A stretch of 24,890 nucleotides of DNA from a bacterium. Its GTDB lineage: Bacteria > Patescibacteriota > Minisyncoccia > Minisyncoccales > PEYH01. Below are positions 15,616 through 22,806 of the stretch, piece by piece. The stretch lies in NCBI GenBank assembly GCA_021161645.1, contig JAGHAC010000014.1:1-24890 (forward strand). Reading direction: 5' to 3'. The notes beneath the pieces are model-generated. The model had not been told where the DNA came from. It saw only the letters and a list, made by a program, of their open reading frames with translations, and ran no database searches. Every line of letters begins with the position of its first letter. Within the stretch, counting starts at the first letter, position 1. Both the position numbers and the translations under genes were made by a program.

Positions 15616-15636
15616 TTGCAAGGTTAAACTTTGCAA
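15616..15636. repeat. Interspersed palindrome TTGCAAGG...CTTTGCAA
   Basis: An 8-bp inverted repeat with one G-U pair and a five-base loop, closely similar to 3848-3870. It lies in the divergent gap between murA and the plus-strand PEGA gene. A short T run follows on the plus strand, but there is no upstream gene to terminate. Confidence 0.65.
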
Positions 15637-15649
15637 CCGTTTTTTATAC

Positions 15650-15678
15650 TTGAGTAGATTAGAAATTTGAGATAGAAT
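15650..15678 (+). promoter_or_regulatory. Promoter of the PEGA-domain gene
   Basis: TTGAGT (15650-15655), 17-bp spacer, TAGAAT (15673-15678). The predicted start near 15685 is 4 bases before the ATG at 15689, so the message is nearly leaderless. Confidence 0.65.
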
Positions 15679-15688
15679 TAAAAATTAT

Positions 15689-17134
15689 ATGACAAAGAAA
15701 CAAAAACATCTAATTTTTCTTTCCCTACTTTTATCTTTCTTTATTGTTGCACCGATAACTATCTTTTATTTTCAGGGGTATCGTTTTGACTGGCAGAATA
15801 AAAAACTTACAAAAACCGGAGGGATATTCTTAAAAATTAAACCCTCCGGCGCCACTGTTTATCTTAATCATATACTTTACAAAAAAACTAATGTAATTTT
15901 TGACTCTCTTCTTATAGATAATCTTCCTCCAAAAAAATATCATATCCTTATCAGAAAAGATAATTATCAAGACTGGGAAAAAGAATTTTTCGTCTCTGAA
16001 ATGTTAGTCACTGAGGCAAAAAATATTCATCTTTTTGCCAAAAAATATCCTCCTGAGTTAATTCTTCAACAAATCAAAAAAATCTTTATTGCCCCAAATC
16101 AAAAATATCTCATTGTTGAAAAGCAAGACAATCAAAATAGTTGGTCTCTTTGGCTTTTTGATACTTTTTCAAAGCAAGAAAAAAAATTAATTTCCTTATC
16201 AGATTTTCTGTTTTCTCTTTCCGACAAAGAAGCCAGAAAATTTGAACCAAGGGAGATTATTTTTTCAAGGGACTCCCAAAAGATAATTATCGTTCTTGAA
16301 GATAATCATCAAAGCTTCCACTATTTCTTTTTGGATATTAATCATAGCGGCCGTTTTGTAGAATTACCTCTAGATAATTATGAAGTCGTCAAATTGTTTT
16401 TCAACCCTCAAAACGAAAGTCAACTCATTGTCTGGACAAAAAGAACCGTTAAAAGAAAATTAAAAGAAGACTTGATGTTTTTTGACCAGAATTTCAAAAT
16501 ACATCCTATAAATCCATTTATTTCTGATCTAAAACTTTTAGATATCGCTCCCTTCAATAACTCTATATACCTATTGGCTGACAATGGACTTGTTTATAAA
16601 ACTTCTTTTGTTAATTCTTCTTTGGTACTAAATTCTGTTCTCAACCTTCAACCAAAAAACATTAATTCTCAAAAAAAATACCGAATATTTATTTTCAACC
16701 CCAAAAATGTTTTTCTTACCGAAGACAACACTCTTTATTACCTCAATCCAAAAAATTATAAATTTCAATTAGTAATGAAACAAATTGACAAATTCTCGTT
16801 ATCTCCCAATAACGATATTCTTGTTTTTTCTTCTCAAAAAAATATTTTTCTTTTTTATCTCGCAGACCATCTTTCCCAGCCAAAAGCCTTCCGCTGGGAA
16901 AGAATTAAACTCTTAGATTCTACAGCAGAAATTTTACAGCTTGATTGGTTTGATCCTTTTCATATTATTTATTCCGACAAGAACGGTATTTATATTGCGG
17001 AAATAGATTTTAGAGACAATGTAAACAAATCTCTCATCATCACTCTTGCTCCTAAGAAATTTTTCTGGCAAAAATCTCAAAATAGTTTATTTTTTGTTTC
17101 AAGAAACAATCTTTTTCAAATAAACATTCAATAA
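15689..17134 (+). CDS. PEGA-domain membrane-anchored protein
   Basis: This is the only gene on the plus strand. Its 481 residues begin with a hydrophobic anchor (about 7-29, FLSLLLSFFIVAPITIF). A PEGA domain follows (about 44-115), a small beta-fold seen in bacterial surface proteins; the signature GGIFLKIKPSGATVYLN and the later LLIDNLPPKKYHILIRKDNY are characteristic. The remainder (about 120-481) has repeated strands with Asn/Asp-rich turns, such as ISLSDFLFSLSD and NPKNVFLTEDNTLYYLNP, and looks like a beta-propeller of TolB/WD40 kind; that part is an inference. It is probably displayed outside the cytoplasmic membrane. No ribosome site is visible; the promoter is almost on the ATG. It converges with pgeF and ends in a shared hairpin. 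Confidence 0.85.
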   Translation: MTKKQKHLIFLSLLLSFFIVAPITIFYFQGYRFDWQNKKLTKTGGIFLKIKPSGATVYLNHILYKKTNVIFDSLLIDNLPPKKYHILIRKDNYQDWEKEFFVSEMLVTEAKNIHLFAKKYPPELILQQIKKIFIAPNQKYLIVEKQDNQNSWSLWLFDTFSKQEKKLISLSDFLFSLSDKEARKFEPREIIFSRDSQKIIIVLEDNHQSFHYFFLDINHSGRFVELPLDNYEVVKLFFNPQNESQLIVWTKRTVKRKLKEDLMFFDQNFKIHPINPFISDLKLLDIAPFNNSIYLLADNGLVYKTSFVNSSLVLNSVLNLQPKNINSQKKYRIFIFNPKNVFLTEDNTLYYLNPKNYKFQLVMKQIDKFSLSPNNDILVFSSQKNIFLFYLADHLSQPKAFRWERIKLLDSTAEILQLDWFDPFHIIYSDKNGIYIAEIDFRDNVNKSLIITLAPKKFFWQKSQNSLFFVSRNNLFQINIQ

Positions 17135-17137
17135 GAA

Positions 17138-17162
17138 AGGGCTCTTCACGAGCCCTCTTTTT
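17138..17162 (+). terminator. Rho-independent terminator between convergent genes
   Basis: Stem AGGGCTC / GAGCCCT with five-base loop (17138-17156), then C and five T on the plus strand. It also covers the last codons of pgeF; the minus strand has TTCTTATT after the stem, so it may work both ways. Confidence 0.85.
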
Positions 17163-17868
17163 CTAAAGCCACGAAGGCAATAAATCTACCCTCTTTTTCA
17201 TTGTGCTTTTTTGCTCTGCGATGAGAAAAAAAGATGGGTTTTCCGCCTACTTTAGCACAACAGGTACACTCGCGAGCAATAATTATATTGCTAACGGAAA
17301 CCCCTTTATCAAGTGCTTGCTGAATATTTTCTTTGACAAAATCTTTTTTTATTACTTTCGCAAACCGATAGCAACAGGAATGAATCGCTGGACCAATAGC
17401 AATATTTATATTCTCTGCTTTGACTCCTTGTTGAATCAAAATACTTATTGCCTTTTCTGTAATTCTTAGATTTGTTCCTCTGCGACCTGCATGAATTAAG
17501 CCGACAAAATCGCGATTACCTATTTTGCCCCATAATATTACTGGCAAACAGTCAGCAGGCATTAATGTTATTCCAATGTTTGAAACAGTAGTAATTACGC
17601 CATCACACTCTGGATAAAAAACTGCTGGGTATTTTTCAAAAAACAAAATCTTGTCTCTATGCTGAGGATTAATGAATACAGTTTCTTCCTGAGAATGTCT
17701 TAAAAGCCGAAAAAACCTTTCGCGATTTTCAACGGCTTTCCTTTCACCAAACTTCAGTGCCATATTTCCTGCCAAAACTGTGGAAAATCCGTGTTTCAAT
17801 GGTAAATCTTGCCACGCAAAATGCGCCCATAATCCTCTATCCTCCAAAATAAGATTTCGAAAAAGCAA
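17146..17868 (-). CDS. pgeF: Peptidoglycan editing factor / YfiH-type purine nucleoside phosphorylase
   Basis: Members of the DUF152/laccase-domain family act on purine nucleosides, and E. coli PgeF keeps L-Ser out of peptidoglycan precursors. The 240-residue protein shows the family blocks LKHGFST, TLMPADCLPVILW, the zinc/catalytic LIHAGRRG (usually HAGWRG; Trp is Arg here), AIGPAIHSCCYRF with its Cys pair, and late RECTCCAKVG and FFSHRRAKKHNEKEGRFIAF. The start is TTG 17868, chosen because a strong GGAGGT (17877-17882) stands 8 bases before it and no ATG fits. It follows the helix-turn-helix gene by 31 bases and is likely co-transcribed from the promoter at 18143-18170. Confidence 0.93.
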   Translation of the reverse strand: MLFRNLILEDRGLWAHFAWQDLPLKHGFSTVLAGNMALKFGERKAVENRERFFRLLRHSQEETVFINPQHRDKILFFEKYPAVFYPECDGVITTVSNIGITLMPADCLPVILWGKIGNRDFVGLIHAGRRGTNLRITEKAISILIQQGVKAENINIAIGPAIHSCCYRFAKVIKKDFVKENIQQALDKGVSVSNIIIARECTCCAKVGGKPIFFSHRRAKKHNEKEGRFIAFVALEKEGS

Positions 17869-17899
17869 TTCCTGCCACCTCCTTTTAAAAGTTCAATAA

Positions 17900-18136
17900 C
17901 TATTTTCTTTTACACTTTTTTAAAAATACATTCAAATCCTTTTCAGATATCCTATAAATCCGACGGTTAAGCTTGATGGCTTTAATTTTACCTTCCCGAA
18001 TATATTTCATAATAGTTCGCCTCGTTAGTCTTAACCTTTCTGCTACTTCTTGCGGAGTTAAAAGATTAATTGCCCTAATTTTTCGTATTTTTTTCTTATT
18101 CTTAAATAAAGCCAAATTGTTTTTTTCTTTTGGCAT
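17900..18136 (-). CDS. Helix-turn-helix (excisionase/MerR-like) DNA-binding protein
   Basis: This 78-residue protein is a single HTH_17-type domain: LLTPQEVAERLRLTRRTIMK is the helix-turn-helix and YIREGKIKAIKLNRRIYRIS the beta wing, with a basic tail. Such domains occur in excisionases, toxin-antitoxin regulators and small transcription regulators; no integrase, toxin or attachment site is nearby, so a housekeeping or local regulatory role is more likely. Its promoter (18143-18170) has the -10 box 6 bases before the ATG, so the message is predicted to be leaderless. pgeF follows. Confidence 0.88.
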   Translation of the reverse strand: MPKEKNNLALFKNKKKIRKIRAINLLTPQEVAERLRLTRRTIMKYIREGKIKAIKLNRRIYRISEKDLNVFLKKCKRK

Positions 18137-18142
18137 TATTTT

Positions 18143-18170
18143 ATTATAATCCTTTGATTTTATTTTTCAA
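18143..18170 (-). promoter_or_regulatory. Promoter of the HTH gene and pgeF
   Basis: Minus-strand TTGAAA (18165-18170), 16-bp spacer, perfect TATAAT (18143-18148). The expected transcription start falls on or one base before ATG 18136. Confidence 0.7.
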
Positions 18171-18175
18171 CTAAT

Positions 18176-18206
18176 AAAAAAGAAGGGTCTCCCTAAAAGA
18201 AGACCC
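18176..18206 (-). terminator. Rho-independent terminator of the candidate RNA unit
   Basis: Stem GGGTCT / AGACCC (18185-18190 with 18201-18206, ten-base loop), then a T-rich tract TTCTTTTTT on the minus strand. Confidence 0.75.
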
Positions 18207-18548
18207 AAAAAGTGAAGTCGGACAGTGGCAAGGACTGGGCAATATGCCCCCCAGAAAACAGAGAGCGGCTCTCGCTACTCTGGCGAGATCTGCCTCCTAG
18301 CGGCCCTCGTTTATACTCAATAAATAGACGCGCCTCGCAGATCCCTCCCGCTCTAAGGGATTTTGCCTGCTCGGCCGGCTCCACGAGCCCCTGCCAGCCA
18401 TCCAGCAGACTAACCACTATAATAATAGTTAGAATAATGATCACTCTGCCGAACAACTGGCAAGGATAGTTATAAAGAACTATACAAATATTACCTAATT
18501 AAAAATTTTTACAAGAGTCGCAAACTAATTTCTCTCCTTGTTTCGAGT
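18176..18548 (-). ncRNA. Candidate structured non-coding RNA, unknown class
   Basis: A near-consensus promoter (18555-18583) and a terminator (18176-18206) define a roughly 370-base minus-strand transcript. From about 18454 to 18214 it is much richer in G+C than its surroundings and full of complementary segments: an imperfect closing helix (18442-18454 with 18217-18227), 18337-18343 with 18287-18293, 18377-18389, 18341-18345 with 18357-18361, and 18270-18288 (which competes with 18261-18273). The first 90 bases are A+T-rich and also hold short hairpins. I see no RNase P, tmRNA or SRP RNA signature. An 87-codon frame (18193-18456, TTG or GTG start, N-terminal hydrophobic stretch) exists, but it has no ribosome site, a non-protein-like second half, and a stop inside the terminator hairpin. 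It could still encode a small membrane peptide. Confidence 0.45.
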
Positions 18549-18554
18549 ATCTAT

Positions 18555-18583
18555 GTTATATACTATTTTAAAATTTTTGTCAA
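18555..18583 (-). promoter_or_regulatory. Near-consensus promoter of the candidate RNA unit
   Basis: Perfect TTGACA (18578-18583), 17-bp spacer, TATAAC (18555-18560) on the minus strand, just after the stop of the DNA glycosylase gene. Confidence 0.8.
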
Positions 18584-18592
18584 GTAATTTTA

Positions 18593-19258
18593 TCATTCTA
18601 CAGAAACAAAAGGATTATTTTTGATATAAAACCTCCAAGGTTTGTGTTTCCAAATTTCTGCATAATCAATGCCGATTCTTTTTGTTGCAATAATTTGCAA
18701 AGGTAGAATTTTCTCTCCATCTTCCAACCATATCCTTTTACTTGTAACAAGATCTTCTCCATAAAAAGATTTATCAAGTTTTAACCAATCACACAATTTC
18801 CCGGGTCCATTCGTTAAGTTTCTAATCTTAAATTTTGAATTTTGCCTGCCCGCCGAAGCGCCGGCGGAGGCGGGAGTTGAAATTTTCAATTCCTGCCTGC
18901 CGGCAGGCAAGGTTACATTTTTAATTTTGAATTCATTTATCGGTTCTATTGCTCTTACTAAAACACACTCGGGTGTACAATTTTTTGAGGTTGTAATATT
19001 CAGCTGCCAATACATTCCATAGCAAAGATAGATATAAATATGACCTCCTTCTAAAAACTCTGCCAAATTCCTTTTCGTTATTTTCCATTGATAAGAATGT
19101 GATGCCTTATCTTCTGGCCCAATATATGCTTCGGTTTCAACAATTTTTCCGACCAAAAATCTCTTTGCTATTTTTCTTATAATATATTTTCCTAAAAGTT
19201 CTTTAGCCACTAAAAGCGTATCTCTTGTATAGAATTCTCTTTTTAATCTATCTTTCAT
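18593..19258 (-). CDS. DNA-3-methyladenine glycosylase (AAG/MPG family)
   Basis: This enzyme excises alkylated purines and hypoxanthine to start base-excision repair. The family pattern is clear: LLGKYIIRK, KIVETEAYIGPEDKASHSY with the catalytic Glu in TEAY, the GGHIYIYLCYGMYWQLN strand, ECVLVRAIEP, LTNGPGKLC and the C-terminal RIGIDYAEIWKHKPWRFY. The 221-residue length is reached only because residues about 103-146 are a repeat insertion: heptamer DNA on both sides of GC-rich palindromes, read as a peptide containing LPAGRQ and ASAGRQ. This insert replaces the short loop between the RAIEP and NGPG motifs, so it probably lies on the surface and may be tolerated. ATG 19258 lacks a ribosome site. 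The gene lies alone between the rpsI terminator and the candidate RNA unit. Confidence 0.93.
   Translation of the reverse strand: MKDRLKREFYTRDTLLVAKELLGKYIIRKIAKRFLVGKIVETEAYIGPEDKASHSYQWKITKRNLAEFLEGGHIYIYLCYGMYWQLNITTSKNCTPECVLVRAIEPINEFKIKNVTLPAGRQELKISTPASAGASAGRQNSKFKIRNLTNGPGKLCDWLKLDKSFYGEDLVTSKRIWLEDGEKILPLQIIATKRIGIDYAEIWKHKPWRFYIKNNPFVSVE
18823..18950. repeat. Composite repeat insertion in the DNA glycosylase gene
   Basis: Heptamer-type AAAATTC/AAAATTT/AAGATTA units (about 18823-18845) and a matching block (about 18915-18935) flank GC-rich palindromes, including a perfect 16-bp palindrome TGCCTGCCGGCAGGCA (18894-18909) and CCCGCC...GGCGGG (about 18849-18874). The whole stays in frame. 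Confidence 0.8.
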
Positions 19259-19263
19259 ATTTT

Positions 19264-19294
19264 AAAAATGGAACGAGAACTGTTCTCGTTCCAT
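19264..19294 (-). terminator. Terminator of the ribosomal protein run (after rpsI)
   Basis: A perfect 12-bp stem (19268-19279 with 19283-19294, loop of three) is followed by TTTT on the minus strand. The T tract is short, so termination may be partial. Confidence 0.6.
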
Positions 19295-19309
19295 TACGTT
19301 CCATTATGT

Positions 19310-19356
19310 GTTTCTAGTTTCTAGTTTAAAAGTTTATCGTTTATAGTTTATCGTTT
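19310..19356. repeat. Heptamer tandem array at the end of rpsI
   Basis: The minus strand reads ACGATAA, ACTATAA, ACGATAA, ACTTTTAA, ACTAGAA, ACTAGAA. The first unit includes the last sense codon and stop of rpsI, as if the array had grown from the gene end. Confidence 0.8.
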
Positions 19357-19869
19357 GCTCCACTGAGGCGCTCTTCTTGCCCGTTTCAGTCCAGGCTTCT
19401 TCCTTTCTCTCTCTCTTGGATCACGAGTCAAAAAACCTGCTCTTTTGAGCTTCTTTTTAAAATCCGGATTCATCTTTATTAGCGCTCTTGCCAAACCGTG
19501 CCTAAATGCTTCTGCTTGAGAATGGATTCCTCCGCCATAAACTTTCGCTGTAATTTTAAATTTTTCCTTCAATTTTAAAAGCTCTAATGGAGCATTAATA
19601 ATTTTTTGAAGATCTATTGTTGAAAAATATAAATCATAAGGTTTCTCGTTTATCATTATCCCCTTTTCTCCTTTTGTCCAAATTCTAACTCGAGCAATTG
19701 CTGTTTTTCTTCTTCCAACTGCTTCTATATACTTTTCTTCTTTCTTAACCTTTTCCTTCTGTGTCTTCCTGGAATTTATCTTTATCTTTCGAGGTTTAAC
19801 AACTTTTTTCTTCGGTTTTTTAACAGAAGATTTTGTTGACTTTTTAGTTGTAGTTTTTACTCTTGGCAT
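19348..19869 (-). CDS. rpsI: 30S ribosomal protein S9 (uS9) with basic N-terminal extension
   Basis: S9 binds the 3' major domain of 16S rRNA; its C-terminal tail reaches the P-site tRNA. The conserved core runs from YIEAVGRRKTAIARVRIW through VYGGGIHSQAEAFRHGLARAL to the terminal RRAPQWSKR. The core is about 125 residues; the first about 48 are a lysine-rich extension (TKKSTKSSVKKPKKK) not found in most S9. I chose ATG 19869 (MPRVKTTTKKS); a TTG 18 bases upstream is possible but less likely. It follows rplM by about 20 bases, the standard rplM-rpsI pair. Confidence 0.94.
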   Translation of the reverse strand: MPRVKTTTKKSTKSSVKKPKKKVVKPRKIKINSRKTQKEKVKKEEKYIEAVGRRKTAIARVRIWTKGEKGIMINEKPYDLYFSTIDLQKIINAPLELLKLKEKFKITAKVYGGGIHSQAEAFRHGLARALIKMNPDFKKKLKRAGFLTRDPRERERKKPGLKRARRAPQWSKR

Positions 19870-19889
19870 ATAAAAAATTATTTTCAAAA

Positions 19890-20255
19890 TTACTTTTCAA
19901 ATTGAAGACGTTTAATCATTTTTGCTCTTAACTTATTCTTAGGAAGCATTCCCCACACTGCCTTTTTTAAAACTAATGCTGGATCTTTGGCAAAAAGCTT
20001 TTTTAGAGACGTTTCTTTTAATCCTCCCAAATATCCACTATGGCGATAATAGATCTTTTTCTCAAACTTTTTCCCTGTAAATTTTATTTTTTCAATATTC
20101 TTCACTATTACAAAATCCCCGATATCCAAGTGGGGCTGATATTGCGGTTTATGTTTTCCTCTTAATAAAATTGCGATTTGGCTTGCCAGTCGTCCTAATG
20201 GCTTTCCTTTAGCATCAATAATATGAGTTTTTCTTTCTATTTGATTTTTTTTCAT
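19890..20255 (-). CDS. rplM: 50S ribosomal protein L13 (uL13), slightly short
   Basis: L13 binds 23S rRNA early in 50S assembly. The 121 residues show HIIDAKGKPLGRLASQIAIL, DIGDFVIVKNIEKIKFTGKK, YYRHSGYLGGLKE and VWGMLPKNKLRAKMIKRL. The common C-terminal YxGxxHPH segment is missing, so it is about 20 residues shorter than the E. coli protein (142). It starts one base after the rplQ stop. Confidence 0.96.
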   Translation of the reverse strand: MKKNQIERKTHIIDAKGKPLGRLASQIAILLRGKHKPQYQPHLDIGDFVIVKNIEKIKFTGKKFEKKIYYRHSGYLGGLKETSLKKLFAKDPALVLKKAVWGMLPKNKLRAKMIKRLQFEK

Positions 20256-20256
20256 A

Positions 20257-20610
20257 TTATTTAACTAATTCAATAATTACCATTTTTGCACCATCGTTCT
20301 CGCGAGATCCTAGCTTATAAATTCTGGTATATCCTCCATTCCTTTCCTTATATCTAGGAATAATCGTCTCAAATGCTTTTTTTACTGTAGACCTATCTAA
20401 ATATCGAGCCAAATATCTTCTGGCCGCTAAATCATTCTTCTTTCCTTTTGAGATGAGTCGTTCTGCCAGTTTTCGCAATTCTTTTGCTTTTGCCTCAGTA
20501 GTTTTAATTTTTTCGTGTATAAATAAAGATCTAACCAAACCTCTCATCAGAGCTTCTCTCTGGTCTTTTTTTCTATGAAAACTTTTTGTTTTTCTTCGTT
20601 TCTTTTTCAT
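20257..20610 (-). CDS. rplQ: 50S ribosomal protein L17 (bL17)
   Basis: L17 lies near the exit tunnel. The 117-residue protein has the family start with FHRKKDQREALMRGLVRSLF, then HEKIKTTEAKAKELRKLAERLI, and the end GGYTRIYKLGSRENDGAKMV. Length is typical. It follows rpoA by 6 bases, the usual end of the alpha operon. Confidence 0.96.
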   Translation of the reverse strand: MKKKRRKTKSFHRKKDQREALMRGLVRSLFIHEKIKTTEAKAKELRKLAERLISKGKKNDLAARRYLARYLDRSTVKKAFETIIPRYKERNGGYTRIYKLGSRENDGAKMVIIELVK

Positions 20611-20616
20611 TTGATC

Positions 20617-21561
20617 TTATTTTAATTCCAGCCCATATTTCTTTAAAACTTTCTTTATTTCTTCTATAGCTTTATCACCTAAACCCTCTAAATTTTTAAG
20701 ATCGTCTTCTTTCTTTTTAATTAGACCTCCTAAAGTTTTAATATGGGCTTTAGTCAAAGCATTAATTGTACGAGTTGACAATTTCAAGTTTTCTATTGGA
20801 GTTTTTAATATATCCTCGTCTTCTGCTTTTGATTCTTTTTTCTCTTCTTTTGTTTTTTCAATACTTATTTTCCCTTTTGAAGCAAAATTGTCCTTGATAA
20901 AATTAAAGTGGTCTAAAATAATATCTATTGCTTTTTGGAAAGCCTCTGTTGGTTTAATTGTGCCATCAGTCTCTACTTCTATAATTAACCTGTCAAAATC
21001 TGTTCTCTCTCCTACTCTCATATTTTCTACTTTATACGATACTCTCTTAATTGGGGTATACACCGCATCAAGCTGTATCTCTCCCACAGAAAGCTTTTCT
21101 TTTTTGCGCATTTCTACTGGCTCATACCCCACCCCCTTCTGAACTGTAATCTCCATTTCTAAGCTTGCATTCTTGTCTGTAAGAGTAGCAATATGTTCTT
21201 CTTCGTTTACAAGTTCTAACTGAGACGGAATTTCAAAATCTTTTGCTTGAACTTCCTTCTTTCCTTTTGCCTTCAAGGTTACTTTTACCGGTTCGTCAGT
21301 ATATATTTTAAACCTGAGCTTTTTTAAATTTAAACAGATATTAATAATATCTTCTAAAACACCCGGCAATACAGAAAATTCATGTTGCGCTCCCTTAATC
21401 TTCACTTCTGTTACAGCGGCCCCTTCAAGAGAAGAAAGTAATACTCTTCTAAGCATATTTCCAAGCGTAACCCCGTATCCCGGATAAAGACCTGCTAGAA
21501 TAAATTGGGCGTTTCTCTCGTCTTTTTTAATAATTTGAAAAGAAGTTGGTAAGGGAATCAT
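20617..21561 (-). CDS. rpoA: DNA-directed RNA polymerase alpha subunit
   Basis: Alpha dimerises to start RNA polymerase assembly and contacts upstream promoter DNA and activators. The 314-residue protein has the N-terminal domain (about 1-232: FILAGLYPGYGVTLGNMLRR, LPGVLEDIINICLNLK, VRVGE-type dimer contacts, DFDRLIIEVETDGTIKPTEA), an acidic linker (about 234-252) and the C-terminal domain with two helix-hairpin-helix motifs (PIENLKLSTRTINALTKAHI, LEGLGDKAIEEIKKVLKKYG). Length and order are normal. Confidence 0.97.
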   Translation of the reverse strand: MIPLPTSFQIIKKDERNAQFILAGLYPGYGVTLGNMLRRVLLSSLEGAAVTEVKIKGAQHEFSVLPGVLEDIINICLNLKKLRFKIYTDEPVKVTLKAKGKKEVQAKDFEIPSQLELVNEEEHIATLTDKNASLEMEITVQKGVGYEPVEMRKKEKLSVGEIQLDAVYTPIKRVSYKVENMRVGERTDFDRLIIEVETDGTIKPTEAFQKAIDIILDHFNFIKDNFASKGKISIEKTKEEKKESKAEDEDILKTPIENLKLSTRTINALTKAHIKTLGGLIKKKEDDLKNLEGLGDKAIEEIKKVLKKYGLELK

Positions 21562-21575
21562 ATAAACAAGTTTAA

Positions 21576-22226
21576 TTATTTTGAATAAAATTCAAAAATT
21601 GAGGAGATTTCTGCCGGAGGGGCAGCTTCTTCAACAGTTGGAGAGCCTACTATTTCTCCTGAAAGGTTTTTTATATCTAATTTCAGCCAAGAAGGTGGCT
21701 GATATTTCTTTATTTTCTCCTCTAAATTTTTAAAAACAACTTTATTCTTTGAGGAAGCTTTTAGTTCAATCTTGTCTCCTTTTTTAACTTGAAAACTGGG
21801 AATATTGACTGGTTTTTTATTAACTAAAAAATGCCCATGAGACACTAATTGCCTTGCTTGGGTTCGAGAAGCAGCAAAACCCAGCCTGTATATTACATTA
21901 TCAAGGCGCCTTTCTAAAATATTAATTAAAAGCTCTGCGGCATTAATAGACTTTGAACCCGAGCGATGAAGCTGATCTAAAACCTCCTTTACGTACCTTT
22001 TGAATTGTTCCTCTGAAAGGTTATACCAACGTCTTAGCCGTTGCTTTTCTCTTAACTCTCTTCCATATTCTGAAAGCCCCATATTTCTTCTTTTTCCTTT
22101 ATTACCGGGAGGATACGGCTTCAAAACAAAAGGACACTTAGGAGAAGAACATTTTTCTCCTTTTAAAAACAATTTTTTGCCTAGACGGCGACAAAGCTTA
22201 CATTTTGCTTTTTGCACAATACTCAT
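21576..22226 (-). CDS. rpsD: 30S ribosomal protein S4 (uS4), zinc-binding form
   Basis: S4 nucleates 30S assembly at the five-way junction of 16S rRNA. The N-terminus keeps a cysteine zinc site (Cys9, Cys12, Cys26, Cys31), followed by NMGLSEYGRELREKQRLRRWY, then the S4 RNA-binding domain (RRLDNVIYRLGFAASRTQAR, VSHGHFLVNKKPVNIPS). Length 216 is slightly longer than E. coli (206), the excess at the Pro/Glu-rich C-terminus. It lies between rpsK and rpoA as in most bacteria. Confidence 0.97.
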   Translation of the reverse strand: MSIVQKAKCKLCRRLGKKLFLKGEKCSSPKCPFVLKPYPPGNKGKRRNMGLSEYGRELREKQRLRRWYNLSEEQFKRYVKEVLDQLHRSGSKSINAAELLINILERRLDNVIYRLGFAASRTQARQLVSHGHFLVNKKPVNIPSFQVKKGDKIELKASSKNKVVFKNLEEKIKKYQPPSWLKLDIKNLSGEIVGSPTVEEAAPPAEISSIFEFYSK

Positions 22227-22289
22227 AATTCTAATAAAAATTCAAAGTTATTTTTAGGTTTTATTTCTTTTTGGATTTTGAATTATCTA

Positions 22290-22745
22290 TTAAACTCTTC
22301 TTGGTTTTGGTCTTTTACATCCATTATGAGGAATAGGAGTTACATCTTCTATTTCTACAATATTAATACCTCTTGCTGCAAGAGTTCTTAGCGCAGATTC
22401 TCTTCCGCTTCCTATTCCTTTCACTTTAACCTTTAAACTATTTATTTTTAACTTATTAATAGCTTCAGCCATCACTTCAGCGACTTTTGAGCCCGCATAT
22501 GAAGTTCCTTTTTTTGTACCCTTAAATCCAATCTTTCCTGCAGAAACCCAAGTAAGCACATTTCCTTTGGGATCTGTTAATGTAAGACAAGTATTATTAT
22601 AAGTTGAAGAAATATAAAGTATTCCCTCTTTTAGGACGGTTTTAATCTTACTAGGAACAACTATTTTCTGAATCTTGGAATCTAGTTGCTCTTTTTCTCT
22701 CAAAACCTCTTCTTCTGTTTGTTTAATAACTTTTTTCTTGCCCAT
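22290..22745 (-). CDS. rpsK: 30S ribosomal protein S11 (uS11)
   Basis: S11 shapes the platform of the small subunit beside the E-site mRNA. The core matches the family: ILYISSTYNNTCLTLTDPKG, GFKGTKKGTSYAGSKVAE, GIGSGRESALRTLAARGI and the end VTPIPHNGCKRPKPRRV. At 151 residues it has a charged N-terminal extension of about 25 residues. The 59-base spacer from rpsM consists of heptamer repeats, and no ribosome site is seen there. Confidence 0.97.
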   Translation of the reverse strand: MGKKKVIKQTEEEVLREKEQLDSKIQKIVVPSKIKTVLKEGILYISSTYNNTCLTLTDPKGNVLTWVSAGKIGFKGTKKGTSYAGSKVAEVMAEAINKLKINSLKVKVKGIGSGRESALRTLAARGINIVEIEDVTPIPHNGCKRPKPRRV

Positions 22746-22806
22746 AGTAGGTCAGTGAATAGTGGGTAGTGAATAGTGGGTAGTGAGTAGTGAGTAGTGG
22801 GTAGTT
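22746..22806. repeat. Heptamer tandem array between rpsM and rpsK
   Basis: The minus strand reads ACTACCC, ACTACTC, ACTACTC, ACTACCC, ACTATTC, ACTACCC, ACTATTC, then ACTGACC. It begins at the rpsM stop codon and fills the spacer. Confidence 0.88.

Noticed and set aside
15616..15645. Terminator on the plus strand between murA and the PEGA gene
   Set aside because: The hairpin has a T run after it, but no plus-strand gene lies upstream; it fits better as a dispersed palindrome.
17900..18136. Excisionase of a prophage or integrative element
   Set aside because: No integrase, attachment repeats or phage genes nearby; it is followed by housekeeping pgeF.
18212..18469. Plus-strand 85-codon frame opposite the candidate RNA
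   Set aside because: No promoter or ribosome site on that strand, Ser/Arg/Pro-rich composition typical of antisense reading of GC-rich DNA, and promoter plus terminator both point to the minus strand.
18176..18548. RNase P RNA, tmRNA or SRP RNA
   Set aside because: The conserved RNase P GGAAAGUCC core, tmRNA tRNA-like end and SRP GGAAG tetraloop region were looked for on both strands and not found.
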